Part shown: piece by piece, positions 15,005-22,428 of the stretch
Position numbering within the stretch: the stretch's first letter is position 1
Layout of the letters: each line of letters opens with the position of its first letter
Source of the DNA: an uncultured Castellaniella sp.
GTDB lineage: Bacteria > Pseudomonadota > Gammaproteobacteria > Burkholderiales > Burkholderiaceae_B
DNA length: 31,882 nucleotides
Direction of reading: 5' to 3'
Assembly (NCBI RefSeq): GCF_937988725.1
Contig: NZ_CALKHS010000007.1
Location: forward strand, 1-31,882
Notes under the pieces: model-generated
What the model saw: only the letters and a program-made list of their open reading frames with translations
Told to the model about the DNA's origin: nothing
Database searches by the model: none
Translations under genes and position numbers: made by a program

Positions 15005-16380
15005 GAGGAGCACTCCCCAGGGGATGACAATGGCTGTCGGCGCAAGCGATACCCGACGTATAGCGCCAGCAGCCACACAGGCAGCACGTAGACCGCCGGC
15101 CGGGTGTCGTCCAGTTGCGTCATCAGCCCCACTAACCCCACCAGGAACGCCGCGCACAGGTAGTTGACCCAAGGAAAACCAGGGGACAGGAAATGCAGCG
15201 TGGAGGCGTCGTGCGCGCGCCGGAAGCGCAGGTGCACCAGGATGATCATCATCCAGGTTGTCGCGGCCGCGGCGGTGGCCACCGCCATGATCCGCATGAA
15301 GGCGCCTTCGGGCACCAGGAAATTGATCACCACGATCACCAGCGTGCAGGCCGAAGAGAAAAGGATGCCGGCCCAGGGCACCTGGCGCGGACTCAGGCGC
15401 AGGAAGATGCGCGGCGCATTGCCCTGCTGCGCCAGGCTGTAGAGCATGCGGCCGTTGCTGTACATGCCGCTGTTGTAGACCGATATCGCGGCGGTCAGCA
15501 CCACCAGGTTCAGGATGTCGGGCGCGGCGGGGATGCCCAGGTTCGAGAAAATCAGCACGAAAGGGCTGCCCTGGGAACCGATCTGGTTCCAGGGATACAG
15601 GATGACCAGCACCGCCAGCGCGCCCACGTAGAACAGCAGGATGCGCCACAGCACCTGGTTGATGGCCTTGGGGATGCTGCGCCGCGGGTCGTCGGCCTCG
15701 CCAGCGGTGATGCCGATCAGTTCGGTGCCGCCGAAGGAGAACATCACCACCACCAGGGACAGCAGCAGGCCGTGGATGCCGTTGGGCAGGAAGCCTCCGT
15801 GCGCCCACAGGTTGCTCAGGCCGCTGGCCTTCTGGTCCGAACCCAGGAAGATCAGCAACAGCCCCAGGACGATCATGCCGACGATGGCGGCGATCTTGAT
15901 GAAGGCCAGCCAGAATTCGCTTTCTCCGTACAGGCGCACGTTCAGCAGGTTCAGGCCGGTGATGCTGACGAGCACGACCAGGGCGCTGGCCCAGGCGGGG
16001 AAGTCGGGCAGCCAGTAGTTCACGTAGATCCCCACCACCGACAGTTCCGCCATGCTGACCAGCACGTAGAGCAGCCAGTAGTTCCAGCCCGCCAGGAATC
16101 CGGCGAAACCGCCCCAGTAGCGGTAGGCGAAGTGGCTGAAGGCGCCGGACACCGGTTCCTGGGTGGACATCTCGCCCTGCATGCGCATGATCAGGTAGAT
16201 CGCCAGTCCGCCGATCAGGTAGGACAGGATGATGCCGGGGCCGACCAGCTGGATGGACGCGGCCGAGCCGTAGAACAGGCCGGTGCCGATGGCGCCGCCC
16301 AGGGCGATCATCTGGATGTGGCGGTTCTTCAGGGATCTGGACAGCGTGGCGGGGGAAGCGTCGGTTGGGGAGGCGGACAT
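14992..16380 (-). CDS. aroP: Aromatic amino acid permease, AroP/PheP-like (APC superfamily)
   Basis: A 462-residue inner-membrane proton symporter with about 12 hydrophobic segments. The N-terminus has the amino acid transporter signature LKNRHIQMIALGGAIGTGLF (residues 17-36), then GPGIILSYLIGG and IMRMQGEMSTQEPVSGAFSHFAY. It closely recalls E. coli AroP and PheP, including the stretch WGGFAGFLAGWNYWLLYVLV. This supports import of Phe, Tyr or Trp, though related GABA or proline permeases share these motifs. It sits beside the trpCDG genes on the same strand, which fits an aromatic amino acid role. The 3' end overlaps the convergent shikimate dehydrogenase-like gene by 13 bases, marking the right edge of the catabolic island. 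Confidence 0.85.
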   Translation of the reverse strand: MSASPTDASPATLSRSLKNRHIQMIALGGAIGTGLFYGSAASIQLVGPGIILSYLIGGLAIYLIMRMQGEMSTQEPVSGAFSHFAYRYWGGFAGFLAGWNYWLLYVLVSMAELSVVGIYVNYWLPDFPAWASALVVLVSITGLNLLNVRLYGESEFWLAFIKIAAIVGMIVLGLLLIFLGSDQKASGLSNLWAHGGFLPNGIHGLLLSLVVVMFSFGGTELIGITAGEADDPRRSIPKAINQVLWRILLFYVGALAVLVILYPWNQIGSQGSPFVLIFSNLGIPAAPDILNLVVLTAAISVYNSGMYSNGRMLYSLAQQGNAPRIFLRLSPRQVPWAGILFSSACTLVIVVINFLVPEGAFMRIMAVATAAAATTWMMIILVHLRFRRAHDASTLHFLSPGFPWVNYLCAAFLVGLVGLMTQLDDTRPAVYVLPVWLLALYVGYRLRRQPLSSPGECSSQSV

Positions 16381-16468
16381 GAGAACGGAGAGTCAGGGGA
16401 ACGCGATGCGTGTAGAAGAAGGACCGCAGCCTCGATAACGTGGGTCGAGGTCGGCGATGCCGCCGGGT

Positions 16469-16933
16469 TCAGGTATCGCCCAGCGCCGCCGTGATGGCGT
16501 CGCACAGGGCCGGGGTATGGGATCTGAGTTCCTGAGCGCGCCGCTGCCAGGCGGCTTGCAGCGCCGGATCGTGGCGGGCGGGAGCCCAGATGGCGTCCGG
16601 GAAGCAGGGGTCCGAACGCCAGCGCGGGATCAGGTGCCAGTGCAGGTGCGGCACCTGGTTGCCGAGGCTGGCCAGGTTGATCTTGTCGGGCTGCAGCATC
16701 CGGCGCTGCAGGGCCTCCACCCGGTAGACCGCCCGCATCAGGTGGTCGCGCTCCTCTGGGGAAAGATCCGTCATCTCGGTGGCGTGGTCGCGCCAGATGA
16801 CGCGGATGTAGCCCGGGAAGGGACTGTCGTCCACGAGGATCACGCGCAGCTGCGCGTCTTCCCAGATCAGGCCGGCGGGGGCCGGGCCGCACAGCGGGCA
16901 GGATGTGTGAAGGAGGGGGGCGGATGAGGTCAT
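16469..16933 (-). CDS. HIT-family protein (histidine triad hydrolase)
   Basis: A 154-residue HIT-domain protein. The triad is in VPHLHWHLIPR, with the H-x-H-x-H nucleophile arrangement. LGNQ before it is also typical. Earlier segments CPLC near the N-terminus and VDDSPFPGYIRVIWRDH belong to the family's beta-strand region. These proteins hydrolyse nucleoside phosphoramidates or dinucleoside polyphosphates; the exact substrate is unknown. ATG 16933 is chosen because the family begins near the CPLC segment. An in-frame extension to 17008 is Arg-rich and overlaps nothing conserved. It follows trpC by 90 bases on the same strand, so read-through co-transcription is possible. Confidence 0.85.
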   Translation of the reverse strand: MTSSAPLLHTSCPLCGPAPAGLIWEDAQLRVILVDDSPFPGYIRVIWRDHATEMTDLSPEERDHLMRAVYRVEALQRRMLQPDKINLASLGNQVPHLHWHLIPRWRSDPCFPDAIWAPARHDPALQAAWQRRAQELRSHTPALCDAITAALGDT

Positions 16934-17023
16934 GGTGCGAGGCGCGTGGGGGCGGCGGGTGCGTGTGGATCGGGCCCGAACGGCGGATCTCCGGCGCCCG
17001 GTCTGCATGTCGATCCGGGCGGT

Positions 17024-17821
17024 TCAGGCCCGGTCGAAGAACAGCGCGTGCAGCGCGGCGCCCGGGTCCTCGGCGCGCATGAAGGCTTCGCCCACCAGGA
17101 AGGCCTGCACGCCGTGTTCGCGCATGAGGTCCGCGTCGGCGGGCTGCAGGATGCCGCTTTCGGTGACGACGCGCTTGCCCTCGGGCAGATCCTTCAGCAT
17201 GGACAGCGTGGTTTCCAGGCGTGTTTCGAACGTGCGCAGATTACGGTTGTTGATGCCCAGCAGCGGCGTCTGCAGCGTCAGGGCGGCGTCCAGTTCGCTG
17301 CGGTCGTGGATCTCGACCAGCACGTCCATGCCCAGGTCGATGGCGACGGCTTCCAGTTCGCGCATCTGGGCGGGCTCCAGGGCGGCGGCGATCAGCAGCA
17401 CGCAGTCGGCGCCCAGCGCGCGGGCGTGGATGACCTGGTAGGGATCGATCAGGAAGTCCTTGCGCAGGACCGGCAGGCTGCAGGCGGCGCGCGCCTGGCG
17501 CAGATGGTCGTAGCCGCCCTGGAAATACTGCACGTCGGTCAGGACCGACAGGCAGGCCGCGCCGTGGCAGGCATAGCTGGTGGCGATGTCGCTGGGGTGG
17601 AAGTCGGCGCGGATCACGCCTTTCGAAGGCGAGGCTTTCTTGATTTCGGCGATGACGGCGGGCTTGCCCTGGGCGATCTTGTCTTCGATGGCGCGGGCGA
17701 ACCCGCGGATGTCCTTGCGGCTGCGCGCTTCGCGCAGCAGCTCGGATTCGCTGCGCATCTGCCGGGCCGTGGCGACTTCGGTGCGCTTCGTGTCCAGGAT
17801 CTGTTTGAGGATGTCGCTCAT
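17024..17821 (-). CDS. trpC: Indole-3-glycerol phosphate synthase
   Basis: A 265-residue TIM-barrel enzyme that converts carboxyphenylamino-deoxyribulose phosphate to indole-3-glycerol phosphate. The catalytic segment AEIKKASPSKGVIR (about residues 58-71) has the conserved Glu and Lys. Further barrel motifs are SVLTDVQYFQGGYDHL, VLRKDFLIDPYQV, GINNRNLRTFE and VTESGI. It is a single-domain protein, not fused to TrpF. The ATG overlaps the trpD stop as ATGA, so the two are coupled. Confidence 0.97.
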   Translation of the reverse strand: MSDILKQILDTKRTEVATARQMRSESELLREARSRKDIRGFARAIEDKIAQGKPAVIAEIKKASPSKGVIRADFHPSDIATSYACHGAACLSVLTDVQYFQGGYDHLRQARAACSLPVLRKDFLIDPYQVIHARALGADCVLLIAAALEPAQMRELEAVAIDLGMDVLVEIHDRSELDAALTLQTPLLGINNRNLRTFETRLETTLSMLKDLPEGKRVVTESGILQPADADLMREHGVQAFLVGEAFMRAEDPGAALHALFFDRA

Positions 17822-18852
17822 GATGCAAACCTTTGCGTGTACTGACTGAATTGTTCCAGCTTGTCGCGGGCCGCGCCCGAGGCAATGAGTTCCGCCGCCC
17901 GGGCGATACCGTCCGGGATGGAATCCGCCTGGTTGCCGGCGTACAGGGCCAGGCCGGCGTTCAGGATGACGATGTCGCGGGCCGTGCCGGCCGTGTTGTC
18001 CAGGGCGGCGCGGACCAGTTGCGCGGATTCGTCGCGGTTGGCGACCTTGATGCTGCGGTTGGACACCATGGCCATGCCGAAATCCTCCGGGTGGATTTCA
18101 TATTCTCGCACCTGGCCGTTCTTCAGTTCGCCGATCAGGGTGGCGGCGCCCAGAGAGGCCTCGTCCATGCCATCCTTGCCGTGGACGATCAGCACGTGGC
18201 GCGACCCCAGGCGTTGCAGCACGCGCACCTGGATGCCCACCAGGTCCGGGTGGAAGACGCCCATCAGCTGGTTCTCGGCGCCCGCCGGATTGGTCAGCGG
18301 CCCCAGGATGTTGAAGATGGTGCGCACCCCCAGTTCGCGGCGCACAGCGGCGACGTTCTTCATGGCGCCGTGGTGGGCCGGGGCGAACATGAAGCCGATG
18401 CCGGTGGCGTCGATCGACTCGGCCACCTGTTCGGGGCTGGCCGTGATGCAGACGCCCAGGGCCTCCAGCACGTCCGCGCTGCCCGACGAGGACGAGGCGC
18501 TGCGGTTGCCGTGCTTGGCGATCTTGACCCCGCCCGCGGCGGCCACGAACATGGCGGCGGTGGAGATGTTGAAGGTGTGCGAGCCATCGCCGCCTGTGCC
18601 GCACATGTCCAGCAGGTCCTGGGGATAGGGGGTCGTCACACCCAGGGCGAATTCACGCATGACCTGGGCTGCGGCGGTGATTTCCCCCACGGTCTCTTTT
18701 TTGACGCGCAGGCCCATCAGCAGGGCGCTGGCCAACTGCGGCGACATTTCGCCGCGCATCAGCATGCGCATGAGTTCCAGCATTTCATCGTGGAAGATTT
18801 CACGGTGCTCGATGCAGCGGACCAGGGCTTCGTTCGGGGTGATCAGAGGCAT
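17818..18852 (-). CDS. trpD: Anthranilate phosphoribosyltransferase
   Basis: A 344-residue enzyme that joins anthranilate to phosphoribosyl pyrophosphate. The PRPP-binding glycine-rich loop is CGTGGDGSHTFNIST (about residues 85-99), followed by KHGNRSASSSSGSADVLEALG for anthranilate binding. FAPAHHGAMKNVAAVRRELG and TIFNILGPLTNPA are standard family motifs. Length is normal. It lies 28 bases after trpG and overlaps trpC by four bases, so it is part of a trpG-trpD-trpC operon. Confidence 0.97.
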   Translation of the reverse strand: MPLITPNEALVRCIEHREIFHDEMLELMRMLMRGEMSPQLASALLMGLRVKKETVGEITAAAQVMREFALGVTTPYPQDLLDMCGTGGDGSHTFNISTAAMFVAAAGGVKIAKHGNRSASSSSGSADVLEALGVCITASPEQVAESIDATGIGFMFAPAHHGAMKNVAAVRRELGVRTIFNILGPLTNPAGAENQLMGVFHPDLVGIQVRVLQRLGSRHVLIVHGKDGMDEASLGAATLIGELKNGQVREYEIHPEDFGMAMVSNRSIKVANRDESAQLVRAALDNTAGTARDIVILNAGLALYAGNQADSIPDGIARAAELIASGAARDKLEQFSQYTQRFAS

Positions 18853-18880
18853 GACGGGGATTCCTTTCGATGGGCGGGCT

Positions 18881-19447
18881 TCAGAGATTCAGGAAATTGC
18901 GCAGCAGGGCGTGGCCGTGTTCGCTGAGGATGGATTCCGGATGGAATTGCACCCCGTAGACCGGCAGGGTCTTGTGCGCGACCCCCATGATTTCCCCGTC
19001 CGCGGTTTCAGCCGTGACGGTCAGGCAGTCCGGCATCGAGGCGCGCTCGATGGCCAGGGAATGGTAGCGCGTGACGTCGAAGGGCGAGGGCAGTCCGGTG
19101 AAGACGTCCGTGCCGGCGTGCGTGATCGGGGACACTTTGCCGTGCATGAGTTCCTGGGCGCGGACGATCTTGCCGCCGTAGGCGGCGCCGATGGCCTGGT
19201 GGCCCAGGCATACCCCCAGGATGGGGACGCGCCCCGCGAAATGGCGGATCAGGTCGATTGAGATGCCGGCTTCGGCCGGCGTGCAGGGGCCGGGCGAGAC
19301 GCAGATGCGGTCCGGGTTCAGGGATTCCACGCCGGCCAGGTCGATCTGGTCGTTGCGCGCGACTTCGACCTGCACGCCCAGTTCGCCGAAGTATTGCACC
19401 AGGTTGTAGGTGAAGGAATCGTAGTTGTCGAGCATCAGGAGCTTCAT
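18881..19447 (-). CDS. trpG: Anthranilate synthase component II, glutamine amidotransferase
   Basis: A 188-residue class I glutamine amidotransferase that supplies ammonia to TrpE. The nucleophile Cys80 is in ILGVCLGHQAIG; SPGPCTPAEAG and VYGVQFHPESIL (catalytic His and Glu) complete the triad region. The N-terminus is the standard MKLLMLDNYDSFTYNLVQYF. ATG 19447 is preferred over an in-frame TTG two codons upstream. An AAGGAA sequence lies about 11 bases before it. It heads trpGDC and is preceded by its own attenuator. Its partner gene trpE lies about 4 kb away, on the other side of the lld cassette. Homologues can serve both TrpE and PabB. Confidence 0.96.
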   Translation of the reverse strand: MKLLMLDNYDSFTYNLVQYFGELGVQVEVARNDQIDLAGVESLNPDRICVSPGPCTPAEAGISIDLIRHFAGRVPILGVCLGHQAIGAAYGGKIVRAQELMHGKVSPITHAGTDVFTGLPSPFDVTRYHSLAIERASMPDCLTVTAETADGEIMGVAHKTLPVYGVQFHPESILSEHGHALLRNFLNL

Positions 19448-19502
19448 GATCAAGCATTTCCTTGGTCAGAAACCGCCGCGCTGGAGACAGAAGGGAATTG
19501 AA

Positions 19503-19530
19503 ACTTTGCCAGCCAGAACGGCGGCAAAGT
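19503..19530 (-). terminator. Attenuator terminator hairpin (3:4) upstream of trpG
   Basis: Read leftwards, ACTTTGCC-GCC pairs with GGC-T-GGCAAAGT (eleven pairs, one bulged base, loop GTTCT), followed by TTCAATT. The U-run is weak (UUU with the last stem base). The 5' arm (19520-19526) can pair instead with bases 19552-19558, seven perfect pairs, giving an antiterminator. Confidence 0.7.
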
Positions 19531-19554
19531 GCGAAAAAACACGCATGAGGATGC

Positions 19555-19571
19555 CGCCTCTAGGAGAGGCG
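19555..19571 (-). promoter_or_regulatory. Attenuator 1:2 hairpin at the end of the trpG leader peptide
   Basis: CGCCTCT (19571-19565, read leftwards) pairs with AGAGGCG (19561-19555). Arm 1 starts on the base right after the second Trp codon and covers the last codons of the leader. A ribosome stalled at the Trp codons would mask arm 1 and free arm 2 for the 2:3 antiterminator. Confidence 0.7.
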
Positions 19572-19610
19572 CCACCAAGTCGATGCGTGCAAGGTCGCGT
19601 GAAAAGTCAT
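19560..19610 (-). CDS. trpL: Tryptophan leader peptide of the trpGDC operon
   Basis: A 16-residue open frame MTFHATLHASTWWRLS ending in TAG, with tandem Trp codons at positions 12-13. It lies about 110 bases upstream of trpG and is followed by hairpins that can form mutually exclusive 1:2, 2:3 and 3:4 pairings, as in ribosome-mediated attenuation. A promoter-like pair (TCGACA, 18 bases, TAGAAT) places the expected transcription start on the A of its ATG. No Shine-Dalgarno sequence is possible then, so translation may be leaderless. The in-frame TTG at codon 7 is an alternative start and keeps both Trp codons. Confidence 0.75.
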   Translation of the reverse strand: MTFHATLHASTWWRLS

Positions 19611-19616
19611 GCAGCG

Positions 19617-19646
19617 ATTCTACAGCGATGGCGGGCGTGCTGTCGA
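19617..19646 (-). promoter_or_regulatory. Sigma-70-type promoter of the trpG leader
   Basis: On the minus strand, TCGACA (19646-19641) and TAGAAT (19622-19617) are separated by 18 bases. The predicted start falls near 19610, the first base of the leader peptide. Confidence 0.6.
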
Positions 19647-19664
19647 GCAGGGAAAACGCCGATG

Positions 19665-19743
19665 AATTGGTAATACCAAAATTGATTTACAGTGTATTGG
19701 TACCTATCGTTTACCCTTATTCTATCGAGAAGTGGTTAGACCT
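19665..19743 (+). promoter_or_regulatory. LldR-type operators upstream of the lld operon
   Basis: TTGGT-AAT-ACCAA (19667-19679) is a perfect palindrome of the TGGT-N3-ACCA type bound by FadR-subfamily GntR regulators such as LldR and PdhR. A second site, TGGTTAGACCT (19733-19743, one mismatch), has its centre 65 bp downstream. A possible third site, TGGTCAGGCCA, is at 19887-19897. The interval between the first two sites holds candidate promoter elements (TTGATT at 19682-19687 and TATCGT at 19705-19710). Sites flanking a promoter recall E. coli lldPRD, where LldR loops between two operators. Confidence 0.65.
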
Positions 19744-19957
19744 TTCGAAATCAATAAGTCCTTGAAAATACGATGGATATCATCCTGAGCAGACTGCATT
19801 CCGCTTATTGAGAGGGTAATCTGGACTGTTGACCGGAAAAATGGCGAATCCCTATAATTCTGCCTGCAATATCCCATGATCCTAAGTGGTCAGGCCAATA
19901 TCAGTGCTGTAGAGAGACCGCCGACTGCTGCTCCCCCGTCTGAGAGACCTCACCAAG

Positions 19958-21643
19958 ATGTCTGCAATCTGGCAACAAAACTACGATCCCGCCGGCCATA
20001 TCTGGCTCTCGGCCCTGATCGCCTGCCTTCCCATCCTGCTGTTCTTCCTGTCCCTGACCGTGCTGCGCCTGAAGGGCTGGCTGGCGGGCACGCTGACCGT
20101 GCTGGCCGCGCTGGCGGTGGCGCTGTTCTTCTACGGCATGCCCTTCGGCCATGCGCTGGCCGCGGCCGTGTACGGCTTCTTCTACGGCCTGTGGCCCATC
20201 GCGTGGATCATCATCGGCGCCGTGTTCCTGTACAAGGTCGCGGTGAAGACGGGGCAGTTCGACACCATCCGGGAGTCGGTGCTGACCCTGACGGCCGACC
20301 AGCGCCTGCAGATGCTGCTGGTGGGCTTCGCCTTCGGGTCCTTCCTGGAAGGCGCCGCCGGGTTCGGCGCTCCCGTGGCGATCACGGCGGCCCTGCTGGT
20401 CGGCCTGGGATTCCGCCCCCTGTACGCCGCCGGCCTGTGCCTGGTGGCGAATACGGCTCCGGTGGCGTTCGGCGCCCTGGGGATTCCCATCATCGTGGCC
20501 GGGCAGGTCACGAACATTCCCGCGTTCGCCATCGGCGAAATGGCGGGCCGCCAGCTGCCGTTCCTGACCATCATCGTGCTGTTCGTCATCATGGCCATCA
20601 TGGACGGCTGGCGCGGCGTGAAGGAAACCTGGCCGGCCGTGGTCGTGGCGGGCGGCAGCTTCGCCGTCACGCAGTACCTGACGTCGAACTTCATCGGCCC
20701 GGAATTGCCCGACATCACCTCGGCCCTGGTGTCCCTGGTGGCCTTGTCCGCCTTCCTGAAGGTCTGGCAGCCGGCCTCGATCTTCCGCTTCGCGGCGGAA
20801 GGGGAAGGCACGGAACACCTGTCGCCCGATGCGCCGCAGGCGCGTCCCGCAGGGCGCAAGTTCACCACGGGCGAAGTGCTGCGCGCCTGGTCGCCGTTCA
20901 TCGTGCTGACCGTCATGGTGACGATCTGGTCGATTCCGCCGTTCAAGCATCTGTTCGCCGCCGGCGGGCCGCTGCAGGGCTGGATCGCCAGCATTCCGGT
21001 GCCGGGCCTGGACGGCCTGGTGCAGAAAATGCCGCCCATCGTCGCGCAGGCCGCCACTTACGGCGCCGTGTACAAGTTCGACTGGTTCTCGGCCACGGGG
21101 ACGGCCATCGTGCTGGCGGCCCTGGTCACGGTGCTGGCGGCTCGCATGAAGCTGTCCGCCGCGGCCTGCGTGTTCGGCGAAACCCTGAAGGAACTGGCGA
21201 TCCCCATCTACACGATCGGCATGGTGCTGGCCTTCGCCTTCATCGCCAACTATTCCGGCCTGTCGGTCACGCTGGCCCTGGCGCTGTCCTATTCCGGCCA
21301 TGCCTTCACGTTCTTCTCGCCGCTGCTGGGCTGGCTGGGCGTGTTCCTGACCGGGTCGGACACCTCGTCGAACGCCTTGTTCGCCGCCCTGCAGGCGACC
21401 ACCGCCCAGCAGATCGGCGTGCCGGAAGTCCTGCTGGTGGCGGCCAATTCCACGGGCGGGGTGACGGGCAAGATGATTTCCCCGCAGTCCATCGCGATCG
21501 CCTGCGCGGCCGTGGGGCTGGTGGGCAAGGAATCCGACCTGCTGCGCTTCACGGTCAAGTACAGCTTGCTGTTTGCTGCTATCGTCGGACTCATGACCAC
21601 GGTGCAGGCCTATCTCCTGCCCTGGATGATTCCTTCTGTATAA
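19958..21643 (+). CDS. lldP: L-lactate permease
   Basis: A 561-residue inner-membrane protein with 12 or more hydrophobic segments, of the lactate permease (LctP/GlcA) family. Typical segments are FGSFLEGAAGFGAPVAITAALL (about residues 127-148), NTAPVAFGALGIPI, FTFFSPLLGWLGVFLTGSDTSSNALF near residue 450, and NSTGGVTGKMISPQSIAIAC. It imports L-lactate, D-lactate or glycolate with protons; the neighbours lldR and lldD favour L-lactate. The ATG at 19958 begins the family's usual N-terminus (W-x-Q-x-Y-D-P). It heads an lldP-lldR-lldD operon in the E. coli order. Confidence 0.94.
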   Translation: MSAIWQQNYDPAGHIWLSALIACLPILLFFLSLTVLRLKGWLAGTLTVLAALAVALFFYGMPFGHALAAAVYGFFYGLWPIAWIIIGAVFLYKVAVKTGQFDTIRESVLTLTADQRLQMLLVGFAFGSFLEGAAGFGAPVAITAALLVGLGFRPLYAAGLCLVANTAPVAFGALGIPIIVAGQVTNIPAFAIGEMAGRQLPFLTIIVLFVIMAIMDGWRGVKETWPAVVVAGGSFAVTQYLTSNFIGPELPDITSALVSLVALSAFLKVWQPASIFRFAAEGEGTEHLSPDAPQARPAGRKFTTGEVLRAWSPFIVLTVMVTIWSIPPFKHLFAAGGPLQGWIASIPVPGLDGLVQKMPPIVAQAATYGAVYKFDWFSATGTAIVLAALVTVLAARMKLSAAACVFGETLKELAIPIYTIGMVLAFAFIANYSGLSVTLALALSYSGHAFTFFSPLLGWLGVFLTGSDTSSNALFAALQATTAQQIGVPEVLLVAANSTGGVTGKMISPQSIAIACAAVGLVGKESDLLRFTVKYSLLFAAIVGLMTTVQAYLLPWMIPSV

Positions 21644-21653
21644 ACACACCGCC

Positions 21654-22409
21654 ATGCGCCTTTCGGATCGCCTCGTCGAACAGCTGCGGACCCTGATCAC
21701 GGACCGGGGCCTGCAGCCGGGCGACCGCCTGCCGGCCGAACGGCAGCTGGCGCTGGAACTGGGCGCTTCGCGGCCTTCCGTGCGCGAGGCCATCCATCAG
21801 CTGGCCAGCCAGGGCCTGCTGCGCAGCCGCCAGGGCGGGGGCACCTATGTGCAGGCGCCGGCGGCCGGGGGCGCCGCCTGGCCGCATCAGCATCTGGTGC
21901 GCACGCTGGGCGATCTGGTGTCCGACGATCCCGAATACCGCTATGACGTGCTGGAAGCCCGCCACGCGCTGGAAGGCGGCACCGCCTGGCATGCCGCCTT
22001 GCGGGCGACGCCGGAAGACCGGGCCAGGATCCAGGCGTGCTTCGACGATCTGCGGCGGCTCCAGGATGGCGACGACCCGGACCTGGCGGCCCAGGCCGAT
22101 GCCCGGTTTCACCTGGCCATCGCCGAGGCGTCCCATAATGCCGTGCTGCTGCAGATGATGCGCGGCCTGTTCGAACTGCTGCGGGCGACCGTGACCGAGA
22201 ACCGCCAGCGCATGTACACGGTGCGGCATACGCACGCGCAGCTTGCCCGGCAGCACCAGGCCGTGATGGACGCCATTTTGCGCGGCGATGCCGAAGCCGC
22301 GCGGACAGCGGTCTGGCAACACCTTGAATTCGTGCATGCGGCCGTGCGCGCCCTGGACGAGGACGAGGCCCGCCGGGCGCGTTCCTCGCGTTTGTCGCAG
22401 TTTTCCTGA
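21654..22409 (+). CDS. lldR: GntR/FadR-family regulator of lactate utilisation
   Basis: A 251-residue regulator. Residues 1-70 form the winged helix: LVEQLRTLI, LQPGDRLPAERQLALELGASR, SVREAIHQLASQGLL and SRQGGGTYV. Residues about 90-235 form the all-helical FCD ligand domain (VLEARHALEGGTAWHAA, DARFHLAIAEASHNAVL, and a His in the HAQLARQHQAVMDAI segment), which in this family binds a metal and the hydroxy-acid effector. It lies 10 bases after lldP and 19 bases before lldD. It most probably binds the TGGT-N3-ACCA sites upstream of lldP and releases them with lactate. Confidence 0.92.
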   Translation: MRLSDRLVEQLRTLITDRGLQPGDRLPAERQLALELGASRPSVREAIHQLASQGLLRSRQGGGTYVQAPAAGGAAWPHQHLVRTLGDLVSDDPEYRYDVLEARHALEGGTAWHAALRATPEDRARIQACFDDLRRLQDGDDPDLAAQADARFHLAIAEASHNAVLLQMMRGLFELLRATVTENRQRMYTVRHTHAQLARQHQAVMDAILRGDAEAARTAVWQHLEFVHAAVRALDEDEARRARSSRLSQFS

Positions 22410-22428
22410 TGATTCCATTCAAACGACC

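Noticed and set aside
16381..16468. A third Trp-type attenuator in front of the aromatic permease
   Set aside because: A weak six-pair hairpin (16430-16450) exists, but no leader frame with Trp, Phe or Tyr runs and no terminator with a T-run was found.
15193..18927. Long plus-strand open frames opposite aroP, trpC and trpD
   Set aside because: They mirror well-identified genes and consist of His/Gln/Ala/Gly-rich sequence without domains.
19901..21793. Minus-strand open frame of about 630 codons opposite lldP
   Set aside because: The composition is low-complexity (Gly/Gln/His/Arg) and it lies fully opposite a clear lactate permease. No start signal or conserved motif was seen.
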